Below, in pieces: positions 35,640 to 43,693 of a stretch of 64,000 nt of DNA. Positions within the stretch are counted from its first letter, which is position 1; every line of letters starts with the position of its first letter. This stretch comes from Altererythrobacter sp. C41 (lineage in GTDB: Bacteria; Pseudomonadota; Alphaproteobacteria; Sphingomonadales; Sphingomonadaceae): the NCBI RefSeq assembly GCF_016803135.1, contig NZ_JAEVFE010000011.1, forward strand, positions 1-64,000, written 5' to 3'. Made by a program: the position numbers and the translations under genes. The notes beneath the pieces were generated by a model. It saw nothing but the letters and a program-made list of their open reading frames with translations. It ran no database searches and was not told where the DNA came from.

Positions 35640-37124
35640 TCAGTGCCCTCCAGAATGCGCTTCGGCGCCCGGCTTGTCATGCACGGCGTAGCGCTCGATC
35701 ATCGCCGCGCTGGCCGGGTTGAGCGCGGCGACCTCGACCGCGGTGCCCTCGCGCCGGAACTTGAGGATCGCCTTGTCGAGCGTTCCGACGGCGGAAATGT
35801 CCCAGAAGTGCGCCCGGCCGACGTCGATCACCACCCGGTCGACCACCTCCTTGTAATCGAAGGCCGAGACGAAACTGTCGGACGAGGCGAAGAACACCTG
35901 CCCCTCGACACGGTAGGTGCGGGTCGTACCATCGGGCGAAAGTTCGCTCCCGACCGTGAACAGCCGCTTGACCTTGCTCGCGAAAAACAGGCCCGAGAGG
36001 ATCACGCCGGCGAGCACGCCCCGCGCGAGATCGTGGGTCCACACCACCACGACGACGGTGACCACCATGACGACCGAGGACTGCCAGGGATGGTAGCGGA
36101 TGTCGCGGATCGAGCGCCACGAGAAGGTGCCGATCGAAACCATGATCATTACCGCCACCAGCGCCGCCATCGGGATACGCGCGACGAGCGGGCCGAGCAC
36201 GACGATCAGGAACAGCAGGAAGGAGCCGGCGACGAAGGTCGAAAGCCGCGTCTCGCCGCCCGACTTCACGTTGATCACCGACTGGCCGATCATCGCGCAG
36301 CCGCCCATTCCGCCGAGGAAGCCGGTGAAGAAGTTGGCAATGCCCTGCCCCTTCATTTCGCGCTGCTTGTCCGAACCGGTGTCGGTCAGGTCGTCCACGA
36401 TCTGCGCGGTCAGCATCGATTCGAGCAGGCCGACGGCGGCCATCGTCGCCGAATAGGGGAAGATGATCTGCAGCGTCTCGAGCGTGAAGGGCACGTCGGG
36501 AATCAGCCACTGCGGCAGCGAGGACGGCAGCTCGCCCATGTCGCCCACGGTGCGCACGTCGAACCCTGCGTAGTGAACCACCGCCGTCAGGACCACGATC
36601 GCGACCAGCGGCGAGGGAACGGCGCGGGTCAGACGCGGGAAGAGATAGATGATGGCGAGGCCTCCGGCGACGAAGCCGTAAGTCGCCATCGGCACGCCGA
36701 TCAGTTCGGGAAGCTGCGCCATGAAGATCAGGATCGCGAGCGCGTTGACGAACCCGGTGATCACCGAGCGCGAGACGTACTGCATCAGCAGGTGCAGCCG
36801 CAGGTATCCGGCGACGATCTGGATCACGCCCATCAGGATCGTCGCGGCGAACAGGTAATCGAGCCCGTGCTCGCGGATCAGCGGCGTGACGACCACGGCA
36901 ACGGCGGCGGTCGCGGCGGAAATCATGCCGGGGCGTCCACCGACCAGCGCGATGATCACCGCGATCGAGAACGAGGCATAGAGCCCCACGCGCGGGTCGA
37001 CCCCGGCGATGATCGAGAAGCCGATCGCTTCGGGGATCAGCGCCAGCGCGACGACGGTGCCGGCGAGGATATCGCGCCGGGGATTGGAAAGCCATTCGCG
37101 CCTGAGCGCGGGAATATCGATCAT
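35640..37124 (-). CDS. SulP family anion transporter with STAS domain
   Basis: A 494-residue SLC26/SulP transporter. Residues 15-375 contain the multi-helix membrane domain with family motifs [34 protein letters not shown] and [31 protein letters not shown]-terminal STAS domain follows (about 390-480: [48 protein letters not shown]). SulP proteins carry sulfate, bicarbonate or other anions and the substrate cannot be read here. The UspA gene downstream may regulate it. Confidence 0.92.
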   Translation of the reverse strand: MIDIPALRREWLSNPRRDILAGTVVALALIPEAIGFSIIAGVDPRVGLYASFSIAVIIALVGGRPGMISAATAAVAVVVTPLIREHGLDYLFAATILMGVIQIVAGYLRLHLLMQYVSRSVITGFVNALAILIFMAQLPELIGVPMATYGFVAGGLAIIYLFPRLTRAVPSPLVAIVVLTAVVHYAGFDVRTVGDMGELPSSLPQWLIPDVPFTLETLQIIFPYSATMAAVGLLESMLTAQIVDDLTDTGSDKQREMKGQGIANFFTGFLGGMGGCAMIGQSVINVKSGGETRLSTFVAGSFLLFLIVVLGPLVARIPMAALVAVMIMVSIGTFSWRSIRDIRYHPWQSSVVMVVTVVVVVWTHDLARGVLAGVILSGLFFASKVKRLFTVGSELSPDGTTRTYRVEGQVFFASSDSFVSAFDYKEVVDRVVIDVGRAHFWDISAVGTLDKAILKFRREGTAVEVAALNPASAAMIERYAVHDKPGAEAHSGGH

Positions 37125-37326
37125 CTTGAAACTACGTCCGACACACGGTGACCGGCGGGCGCAGGCGCGATGCTGGTGCGATCACGATGCGCGGCGATGA
37201 AAGCCGGTCTGGAAAGTTGTCCCGGGGATAGGCGCCGGGCCGAGCCACCCGGCAGCGCCGGGTCCGGTGGAATGCGGCCCTTAGGCGGCGAACGATCACG
37301 CTGCAAGTGCGAAGAACCCGCGGGGC

Positions 37327-38025
37327 TTAGCGCCAGCCGTTCGCTTTCGCCTCCGCTTCGGCTTCGGCATCGAGGGCCGGGCCTTGTGCCATATCCTGCG
37401 CGCGGGCGAGAAGATCGGCGTCGCTCGCGCCCGCCATGCGGTAGTCGGTCGCAGCGCCGGCACTGCCCTCGCCGAGGGCCTCCAGGCGCCAGCCGTCCCC
37501 GTCGCGGCAGGCGATCCCGCCGCCGCCTTCGCCGCTGAAGACGCGGCAGAATTCGCCGCCCTGCGCGCGGAAACTCAGCAGCACGCGCGTATCCGCACCG
37601 GGCACCTGTTCGGCGACGAGGCGACTGTCGAGCACCGCGGCAAGCTGCGGATCGGCATAGCCCGCCCCGTTGCCGCCGCTTCCCGGCAAGAGCAGTACCA
37701 GCGCGAGCGAGGCAGCCAGCGCCGGTCCCACGATCCAGCCCCAGCGCGGGATAGTGCGTCGCGTCTCGCGGCGTTCCTTCGCCTCGGCGAAGTCGACCAC
37801 TTCGGCCTCCCGCGGCCGGGTCAGCAGGGCCGCGAGGCGATCGGGCACGGGCGCCGCGGCCACCGGCGCGTAATGATCCGCCAGCCGCGCCCGGAGAGCG
37901 CGGTGCGCCTCGACCTCGCCCGCCAGCGCAGGATCGGCGGCGACGGCAGCGGCGACCCGCGCGGCGCGTTCGCCGGTCAGTTCGCCGTCTGCGAAAGCCG
38001 CCAGTTCCTCCCGTGTCACGGTCAT
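37327..38025 (-). CDS. transmembrane anti-sigma factor, partner of the downstream-named ECF sigma
   Basis: A 232-residue membrane protein with anti-sigma architecture. The cytoplasmic N-terminal domain is TREELAAFADGELTGERAARVAAAVAADPALAGEVEAHRAL, without a zinc HxxxCxxC motif. One membrane helix (WGWIVGPALAASLALVLLLPG, near residue 110) is followed by a periplasmic domain with two cysteines (GGEFCRVFSGEGGGGIACRDGDGWRL). The ATG overlaps the sigma gene stop (ATGA), the usual sign of sigma/anti-sigma pairing. The inducing signal is unknown. Confidence 0.88.
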   Translation of the reverse strand: MTVTREELAAFADGELTGERAARVAAAVAADPALAGEVEAHRALRARLADHYAPVAAAPVPDRLAALLTRPREAEVVDFAEAKERRETRRTIPRWGWIVGPALAASLALVLLLPGSGGNGAGYADPQLAAVLDSRLVAEQVPGADTRVLLSFRAQGGEFCRVFSGEGGGGIACRDGDGWRLEALGEGSAGAATDYRMAGASDADLLARAQDMAQGPALDAEAEAEAKANGWR

Positions 38026-38486
38026 TGCGTTTCTCCCAGCATCGCCATCAGCGCGTCGCGCCCGCGCACCAGGCGCGAGTTGAGCGTGCCGACCGGGCAG
38101 CCGGCGATCTCCGCCGCTTCCTTGTAGGCATAGCCTTCGACCATCACGAGCAGCACCGCCTCGCGCTGGTCGGGCGGCAGTTTCTGCATCGCCCGGTCGA
38201 CGTAAGACAGCTCGACCGCGGCTTCCTGCGCGCCGTCGCCGCCCTGCCTTGCACCGGCTTCCTCGTCCACGAAGGTCTGCCTGCGGCGGGTCCCCGCGCG
38301 GCCCTCGTCGATCCAGATGTTGCGCATGATCCTGTACATCCAACTGTCGAGCCGCGTACCTTCCTGCCACCTGGACCGGTTGGCGAGCGCGCGTTCGAGC
38401 GACATCTGGCAGAGGTCGTCGCCGTCCGCAGGATTGCCCGCCAGCCCGGCGGCGAAACGGCGCAGCCGGGGCAGCAGGTCCAGCAA
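38022..38486 (-). CDS. ECF-type RNA polymerase sigma factor
   Basis: At least 154 residues of an ECF sigma factor. Region 2 reads LLPRLRRFAAGLAGNPADGDDLCQMSLERALANRSRWQEGTRLDSWMYRIMRNIWIDE and region 4 reads MQKLPPDQREAVLLVMVEGYAYKEAAEIAGCPVGTLNSRLVRGRDAL. There is no in-frame ATG or GTG. A TTG at 38486 is the annotated start, but a CTG at 38510 has a better-placed GGAAGG/AGAGG ribosome-binding site. The promoter at 38527-38558 reads in both directions. The anti-sigma gene overlaps its end. Confidence 0.9.
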   Translation of the reverse strand: MLDLLPRLRRFAAGLAGNPADGDDLCQMSLERALANRSRWQEGTRLDSWMYRIMRNIWIDEGRAGTRRRQTFVDEEAGARQGGDGAQEAAVELSYVDRAMQKLPPDQREAVLLVMVEGYAYKEAAEIAGCPVGTLNSRLVRGRDALMAMLGETQ

Positions 38487-38526
38487 GTCCTGTTCGAACT
38501 TCGTGCTCAGTGCCTCTGCCTTCCAC

Positions 38527-38558
38527 GGATTAAACGGACGACCCGGTGCGTTTCATCC
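38527..38558. promoter_or_regulatory. palindromic divergent ECF-type promoter
   Basis: On the plus strand GGATTAA-N15-CGTTTC points at the S8 protease gene. On the minus strand the same 32 bases read GGATGAA-N15-CGTTTA and point at the ECF sigma gene. The two 10-base arms (GGATTAAACG and CGTTTCATCC) are near-perfect complements, so the -35 element of each promoter overlaps the -10 element of the other. A copy at 39846-39873 keeps the same elements and the 15-base spacing. This is sequence pattern only; transcription starts have not been seen. Confidence 0.65.
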
Positions 38559-38593
38559 ATGCTTAATCGCTTTCGCGAGACAAGGGACAGCCG

Positions 38594-39844
38594 ATGCGCC
38601 GAATTTTCTTCATTTCCGCCGCCTGCGCCCTGATCGCCGCGCCCCTGTCGGCACAGATCGCGCTGCCGGGCGTGCAGGTGCCCGACATCGGCGGAGTGCT
38701 CGACACCACAACCGACGTGCTCGACCGCACGACGCGCGACCTCCGCGGCACGGTCGAGGAGCTCGCGCGCGACCGGCTGCGGACCATCGACCGGCTCGTC
38801 CGGCGGCACCGCGACGTGATCGAGCGCGACGCCCGCGGCGCACCCGCGCGGCGGGGAGAGATCCTGGTGATGGATGCCTCGGCCGAAGCGCTGGCGGCCG
38901 GCGAGGCGGCGGGCTTTGCCGTCCTCTCGCGAGAAGAGATCGAAGGCCTCGGCTTCGCGGTCGTCCGACTGCAGGTGCCCGAGGGGATGGACCTCGCCGA
39001 AGCCGAGGGCACTCTGGCGCGGCTGATGCCGCAGGCGAGCGTCGCACCCGACAATCTCCACTTCCGGTCGGGCGCCGCGACCCGTTCCGTCCCCCCTCCG
39101 CCGCTTCCGATCGCCGCCGCGGCCGCGACGAGCGGCGGAGCGCCGGTCGGCATGATCGACGGCGCGCCGGGCAAGGCTGCGCCGGTCGTCGCGGTCCGCG
39201 GCTTCGCAAAGGGCGCGCCCTACCCCAGCAACCACGGCAGCGCGATCGCCGCGCTGCTTGCCCACGCCGGGGCCGGCCCGATCCGCGTCGCCGACGTCTT
39301 CGGCACCGACGACGCGGGGGGCAATGCGCTGGCCATGGCCAAGGGGCTCGGCTGGCTGGTCGGTGCGGGCTCGAAAGTGGTGACGATCAGCCTGGTCGGC
39401 CCGCGCAATCCGGTTCTGGAACGCGCGATCGGCGCCGCGCAGCGCAAGGGAGTGGTCGTGGTCGCAGCCGTGGGCAACGGCGGCCCGGCGGCCCCACCCG
39501 CCTATCCCGCATCGTACGACGGGGTAGTCGCAGTGACCGCGGTCGACGGCAAGCGCCGCGCGCTGATCGAGGCGGGCCGTGCGCTCCATCTCGACTATGC
39601 CGCGCCCGGCGCCGACATTCACGGCATCGATGCCGAGGGAGACCGGGTGCGCCTGCGCGGCACCTCGTTCGCAACGCCGCTCGTTGCAGCACGGGCTGCG
39701 CTGGCGATCGGGCGAGGCCGCGCCTGGCGCGCGGCACTCGACGCGCAGGCCGAAGACCTCGGGCGCGAGGGGCCGGACGATACTTATGGCCGCGGCCTGA
39801 TCTGCGGTTCCTGCGAGGGCGTGCCGAAAAAATCTCGCGACTGA
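38594..39844 (+). CDS. secreted S8 (subtilisin-like) serine protease
   Basis: A 416-residue exported serine protease. Signal peptide MRRIFFISAACALIAAPLSAQ. Residues 22-165 are a helical and mixed pro-region unlike the common inhibitor_I9 prodomain. The catalytic triad is intact but embedded in shortened motifs: Asp189 (GMIDGAPG), His214 (SNHGSAIAALLA), Ser358 (GTSFATPLVAAR), with oxyanion Asn295 (AVGNGG). The C-terminus carries two close cysteines (ICGSC). Gene start has an AAGGGA ribosome-binding site. It is divergent from the ECF sigma gene and shares its palindromic promoter, so it is probably a target of that sigma factor. Confidence 0.88.
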   Translation: MRRIFFISAACALIAAPLSAQIALPGVQVPDIGGVLDTTTDVLDRTTRDLRGTVEELARDRLRTIDRLVRRHRDVIERDARGAPARRGEILVMDASAEALAAGEAAGFAVLSREEIEGLGFAVVRLQVPEGMDLAEAEGTLARLMPQASVAPDNLHFRSGAATRSVPPPPLPIAAAAATSGGAPVGMIDGAPGKAAPVVAVRGFAKGAPYPSNHGSAIAALLAHAGAGPIRVADVFGTDDAGGNALAMAKGLGWLVGAGSKVVTISLVGPRNPVLERAIGAAQRKGVVVVAAVGNGGPAAPPAYPASYDGVVAVTAVDGKRRALIEAGRALHLDYAAPGADIHGIDAEGDRVRLRGTSFATPLVAARAALAIGRGRAWRAALDAQAEDLGREGPDDTYGRGLICGSCEGVPKKSRD

Positions 39845-39845
39845 T

Positions 39846-39873
39846 GGATTAAGCGCCCCGGGGCGTCCGTTTC
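39846..39873 (+). promoter_or_regulatory. putative ECF-sigma promoter of the Ala/Gly-rich secreted protein gene
   Basis: GGATTAA, a 15-base spacer and CGTTTC repeat exactly the elements and spacing of the plus-strand promoter at 38527-38554. The element begins immediately after the S8 protease stop codon and ends 56 bases before the start of the Ala/Gly-rich gene. Unlike the first copy it is not palindromic and should act in one direction only. Confidence 0.6.
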
Positions 39874-39929
39874 CCTTTCAAGCGAACGCATCCCCCCTCC
39901 CGCGTTCGCCGGAAAGAAAGGGACATGTC

Positions 39930-40787
39930 ATGAAGAACCTTCTTCTCGCAGCTTCGGCTCTCACACTGTTCGCCGCGCCCGCGCACGCACAGCTCCTTGG
40001 CGGCAGCGGCGGCGCGCTCGGCGGCCTCGGCGGCACGGTGAACGGCGCGATCAATTCGACCCTGCGCACTTCGACCGATTCGATCCGCTCGACCACCCGC
40101 AGCACCGTGCGCGGCGATGCCCGGACCCGCGGCGAGCAGCATGTCGACCATCGCTCCGGCGAGGTCTCGGTCGACCGCTCGCTCGACGCGAGCGTCGATG
40201 GTGCGGCCTCTCAGCTTCTTGAGGGTCCGGCGGGTTCGACCAATGGTAACGCCTCCGCTTCGGGCAGTGCTTCCGGCTCGGTGGGTGCCGACGCGCAGCT
40301 CGTGGGCACCGACGCGGTTCGCGGCCTCGCCGCGCAGGGCGTCGCCACGGCCGGCGAAGGCGTCGCCGCGGTCCGCGGCAGTGCGGCCGGTGCGGCGAGC
40401 GCGGCGGGCGATCTCGCCGCCTCGGCCAGCGGCAACGGCTCGGCCGCGGGTTCGGCGGCCGGATCGGGCGCGGCCGGTCTCGGCTCCGGCATGCTGGCTG
40501 CTGCCGGCAGCGCAGCCGCGGCAGCGGACGGCGCGTTCTCCGTCGCCCCGGGCATGCCGGTCGTGACGCCCGAGGGCGCGCAGCTCGGCACGGTCAGCGA
40601 AGTCGTCGCCGACCAGCAGGGCCGCGTGCAGCAGGCGCTCGTCGCCACGCCAGACGGAACCGCGACCATCCCCGCGGCCGACCTCAGCGCCAGCGGCGAC
40701 GCTCTGGTCGCCGGCACCGGCACCCTCTCCACTGCCAGTGAAGGCGCGACCAGCTCCGCAACGCAAGGTGACGCGTCCCCCCGTTAA
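39930..40787 (+). CDS. secreted Ala/Gly/Ser-rich protein with PRC-barrel-like C-terminus
   Basis: A 285-residue exported protein of unknown function. Signal peptide MKNLLLAASALTLFAAPAHA. The middle (about 100-200) is low-complexity Ala/Gly/Ser with repeated short motifs. A more ordered region at about 205-260 (APGMPVVTPEGAQLGTVSEVVADQQGRVQQALVATPDGTATIPAADL) resembles a PRC-barrel strand pattern. No catalytic motif is seen. It is preceded by the same promoter type as the S8 protease gene and followed by a strong terminator, so it is a single-gene unit of the presumed ECF regulon. Confidence 0.8.
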   Translation: MKNLLLAASALTLFAAPAHAQLLGGSGGALGGLGGTVNGAINSTLRTSTDSIRSTTRSTVRGDARTRGEQHVDHRSGEVSVDRSLDASVDGAASQLLEGPAGSTNGNASASGSASGSVGADAQLVGTDAVRGLAAQGVATAGEGVAAVRGSAAGAASAAGDLAASASGNGSAAGSAAGSGAAGLGSGMLAAAGSAAAAADGAFSVAPGMPVVTPEGAQLGTVSEVVADQQGRVQQALVATPDGTATIPAADLSASGDALVAGTGTLSTASEGATSSATQGDASPR

Positions 40788-40812
40788 CCCGTCCTTGCCT
40801 TGCGAACCGGAG

Positions 40813-40848
40813 GGGCGGCCGAGCGAGAACTCGGCCGCCCTCTTTTTT
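40813..40848. terminator. strong rho-independent terminator
   Basis: An 11-bp perfect stem (GGGCGGCCGAG, 40813-40823, with its complement at 40830-40840) has a six-base loop and is followed by TCTTTTTT on the plus strand. It lies 26 bases after the Ala/Gly-rich protein gene and just before the convergent end of the formylglycine-generating-enzyme homologue. Confidence 0.93.
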
Positions 40849-40854
40849 CCCGTT

Positions 40855-41889
40855 TCAGCGGCGCTCGTCGTAGACGAGGCGGAAGCCGACGTTGGAGGCG
40901 CCCATGCCCGGATCGCGGCCCGTGCGGGCCGCGGGGCGGTAACGGCGGCAGTAGTTGGGCGCGCAGAGGTAGCTGCCGCCCTTGATGACGCGGGGCCTCA
41001 GCCCCGGCTGAACCGGATCGTAGGCGGCGTTTTCACTGGGTCCCGGGGGGTTCTCCGCGGGAGCATCCGGATCGTGCCCCGGGGCGTAGAAGTCGGACGT
41101 CATCTCCCACACGTTGCCGACCATGTCGTGAAGGCCGTGGGCGTTGGGCGCGTAGCAGCCGACCGGCGCAATGCGGTCGAAGCCGTCCTCGCCCGAGTTC
41201 TGGACCGGGAACGCGCCCTGCCAGCTGTTCGCCTCCGTCGGCTGCTCGGTGCTCGGCGCCGCGCCCGCGCGGGCGGCATATTCCCATTCCGCCTCCGTCG
41301 GCAGCCGGCCGCCGCGCCAGTGGGCGTAGGCCGCCATGTCGTCGTAGGCGAGGTGCACCACCGGCTCGTCGGCGCGGTAGTCGGGCCCGGCGGGGCCGTA
41401 GGGCTTGCGCCAGTTCGCGCCCGGCACATATTCCCACCAGTCGGCATAATGCGCCGACGGGCTGTCGGGCGGCGTGAACACTGCCGATCCGGGCTTCAGC
41501 ATGTACGGCGGAATCTGGTCCAGAGGCACGCCGAACAGCGCAGGATCGACCGGTTCTTCGGCGATCGTGCGGTAGCCGGTCGCCTCGACGAATGCCGCGA
41601 ACTGGCGGTTGGTGACTTCATGGCGATCGATGCGGAAGCCGCTGACCGTCACTTCGCGCGCCGGCCCTTCTTCGGGATAGACGTCGTCCTGCCCCATCAG
41701 GAACCTGCCGCCGGGGAGACTGACGGGTTCGTCGGACGGGGTGGCGCAGGTCCGCTCCGGAGCGGCAGCGGGCCGCGGCTCGCTGTCGGCGGGCGCCGGA
41801 TCGCTGCACCCGCCGATCGCCAACAACGGCACGATCAGGCACAGCGGCGCACCGAAGGGCACCGAACGCGCATATCGGGAGCGTGCCAT
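40855..41889 (-). CDS. formylglycine-generating enzyme (SUMF1) family lipoprotein
   Basis: A 344-residue protein of the formylglycine-generating enzyme family, which oxidises a sulfatase active-site Cys or Ser. The signal is lipoprotein-like (PLCLIVPLLAIGGCSD). Family motifs include MGQDDVYPEEGPAREVTVSGFRIDRHEVTNRQFAAFV, RLPTEAEWEYAARAG, NAHGLHDMVGNVWEMTSDFY and, at the C-terminus, SYLCAPNYCRRYRPAAR. Cys309 and Cys314 in the last motif correspond to the two catalytic, copper-binding cysteines of true FGE. No sulfatase gene is in the window. It lies next to the sugar-degradation locus. Confidence 0.87.
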   Translation of the reverse strand: MARSRYARSVPFGAPLCLIVPLLAIGGCSDPAPADSEPRPAAAPERTCATPSDEPVSLPGGRFLMGQDDVYPEEGPAREVTVSGFRIDRHEVTNRQFAAFVEATGYRTIAEEPVDPALFGVPLDQIPPYMLKPGSAVFTPPDSPSAHYADWWEYVPGANWRKPYGPAGPDYRADEPVVHLAYDDMAAYAHWRGGRLPTEAEWEYAARAGAAPSTEQPTEANSWQGAFPVQNSGEDGFDRIAPVGCYAPNAHGLHDMVGNVWEMTSDFYAPGHDPDAPAENPPGPSENAAYDPVQPGLRPRVIKGGSYLCAPNYCRRYRPAARTGRDPGMGASNVGFRLVYDERR

Positions 41890-41920
41890 CACCATGACGG
41901 CCGGGCGTCCGGGACCCGCC

Positions 41921-42949
41921 TCAGTTCGGGAACGCCTTGACCAGCGCGTCGTACTGCGCACGGCTGATCGGCAGCATCGAGCCGTGCCGGGCGCCCGGCG
42001 TCATCTCGTAACGGTTCCACTCGGGAATCCCCGAATTGCCCGAGACCTGATACCACGGCCCTTCCAGCCGCGGCGCCATCGAGAGGCCGTAGCTGGTCCC
42101 CGCATATTGCTCGTAATAGAGATACCAGTCCCCGCCGTCGGGCGAGCGGATGAGCGTCGGCGCCTCGCGGAAATTGGGGCTGAGCGGCGGGCCCGGCTCG
42201 GGGAACGGGCCGGTGAGCGTGGGGCCGCAGGTGATGCGGATCGTCTTGCCTGTGGTCCAGTTGTACGAGGGATAGCGCTCGTCCTTGATGATCGCGCAAT
42301 AGCCGCCGGCAGGGTTGGGCTGCATGATCGTGTCGATCGTCGCCATGTCCCAGGTGAAGAGCCGCTTCGGCGGCGCGGTGAAGGTCTTGAGATCCTTCGA
42401 GAGCGCGTAGAGCGTGCGCTGGCTCGCCCAGTAACGCTCCGGGTCCTCGTCGCTGCCGGGCACGTTCGGGGTATGCCACATCAGCAGGAACTGGCCGGAT
42501 GGCTTATCGAAGAACAGCTTGGGCGCGCCGATCCGCTGGAGCGCGTGCGGATGGTTCTTCACCTTCGCCAGATCGGGCTGGTACGTGCCGAACGGTTCCC
42601 AGCGGATCAGATCGTCGGAGACCCAGAAGCGGATCAGCGGATCGTCGTCGCTCTTGTTGCCGACGAGGTAGTAGCGCCCGTCGGGCCCCTGCGCGATCGA
42701 GGCGTGGCCGTGGTAGTCGGACGAGACCGGCTTCCCCTTGTTGAGGAAGGTCCAGTGCAGCCCGTCGGTGCTGATCGAATAATAGAGCGTGCCGTAGTCG
42801 CCCTTCATCATGTGCGCGAAGAGATAGGCCTTTTCGGATTCCGCGGCAGGTTTCGCCTCCTCCGCAGCCTGCGCCATCGCCTGCCCCGCGCCGAGCACGA
42901 ACAGCATCGGCGCGAGCGCGCGCAGTATCCCCTTCACCATCGATGTCAC
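41921..42949 (-). CDS. secreted GH43-like five-bladed beta-propeller glycosidase
   Basis: A 342-residue exported protein resembling glycoside hydrolase family 43-type propellers. The start is a GTG five bases after GGAGG, with signal peptide to about residue 26 (LFVLGAGQAMAQA). Blade-like motifs are YYSISTDGLHWTFL, QGPDGRYYLVGNKSDDD, FWVSDDLIRWEPF and SPDGGDWYLYYEQYAG; candidate acidic residues lie in TIDTIMQ and FREAPTLIRS. The exact family and substrate cannot be assigned. It is upstream-separated from dgoA by an AT-rich 102-base gap and probably belongs to the galactose/arabinose polymer locus. Confidence 0.75.
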   Translation of the reverse strand: MTSMVKGILRALAPMLFVLGAGQAMAQAAEEAKPAAESEKAYLFAHMMKGDYGTLYYSISTDGLHWTFLNKGKPVSSDYHGHASIAQGPDGRYYLVGNKSDDDPLIRFWVSDDLIRWEPFGTYQPDLAKVKNHPHALQRIGAPKLFFDKPSGQFLLMWHTPNVPGSDEDPERYWASQRTLYALSKDLKTFTAPPKRLFTWDMATIDTIMQPNPAGGYCAIIKDERYPSYNWTTGKTIRITCGPTLTGPFPEPGPPLSPNFREAPTLIRSPDGGDWYLYYEQYAGTSYGLSMAPRLEGPWYQVSGNSGIPEWNRYEMTPGARHGSMLPISRAQYDALVKAFPN

Positions 42950-43051
42950 GCCAGCCTCCTCCCAAACATTCCGAGCCGATGCGAGATCGCCGCATCCTCG
43001 GAATAGAGGAGTATCATTAATCTTATAAATGGCAACCCAGCATGTCTGCGA

Positions 43052-43693
43052 TCAGGACGCGCCCTCGGCGCTAGCGGCGGCGACGAAGCGGGTCGCGCGT
43101 TCCCGAATCTCGGCCGGAGTCACGCCCGGCGCATAGAGCGCCGACCCGATGCCGAAGCCGGCCGCGCCGGCCGCGCGCCACGGGTCCATTCCTTCGGGCG
43201 TGACGCCGCCCACGACCAGCACCGGCAACGTCGGCGGCAGCACCGCCCGCTGGGCCTTCAGCACTTTGGGCGAGGCCGCCTCCGCAGGAAACAGCTTCAG
43301 CGCATGCGCGCCGGCCCGAGCGGCCGCGAAGGCTTCGCTGGGCGTGAAATAGCCGGGCATCGAGATCAGCCCCGCGTTCACCGTGCCTGCGATCACCGAA
43401 ACGTCCGTATTGGGGGAAACTATCAGTTCGCCGCCGACATCGCGGACTTTCGCGACCTCCGCCGGGTCGGTCACCGTCCCCGCCCCCACCATCGCCGTGC
43501 CTTCGAGCTGGCGGGCCAGCCGGCCAATGCTGTCGAACGGATCGGGCGAGTTGAGCGGGACCTCGATCAGCGTGAATCCCGCCTCCGCCAGAGCCTCGCC
43601 CACGCCTTCGACCTCGTCGGGCCGGACGCCGCGCAGGATCGCGACGAGGGGGCATTGCGCAAAGGCGCTCCGGAATCTCGCATCCACACTCAT
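43052..43693 (-). CDS. dgoA: 2-dehydro-3-deoxy-6-phosphogalactonate aldolase DgoA
   Basis: This class I aldolase splits KDPGal into pyruvate and glyceraldehyde 3-phosphate. With the start at 43693, which overlaps the dgoK stop (ATGA), the protein has 213 residues. The Schiff-base lysine is Lys133 (ALKLFPAEAA). Glu44 and Arg21 (FTLIEVPLNSP, LVAILRGV) complete the active site. The PLNSP motif favours the KDPGal over the KDPG (Eda) branch. An ATG five codons further upstream also exists. Confidence 0.92.
   Translation of the reverse strand: MSVDARFRSAFAQCPLVAILRGVRPDEVEGVGEALAEAGFTLIEVPLNSPDPFDSIGRLARQLEGTAMVGAGTVTDPAEVAKVRDVGGELIVSPNTDVSVIAGTVNAGLISMPGYFTPSEAFAAARAGAHALKLFPAEAASPKVLKAQRAVLPPTLPVLVVGGVTPEGMDPWRAAGAAGFGIGSALYAPGVTPAEIRERATRFVAAASAEGAS

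Noticed and set aside
40200-40500. Low-complexity Ala/Gly/Ser DNA as a tandem repeat or CRISPR-like array
   Set aside because: Units are irregular and in frame with a protein having a signal peptide; there are no identical repeats with unique spacers. No CRISPR array was seen anywhere in the window.
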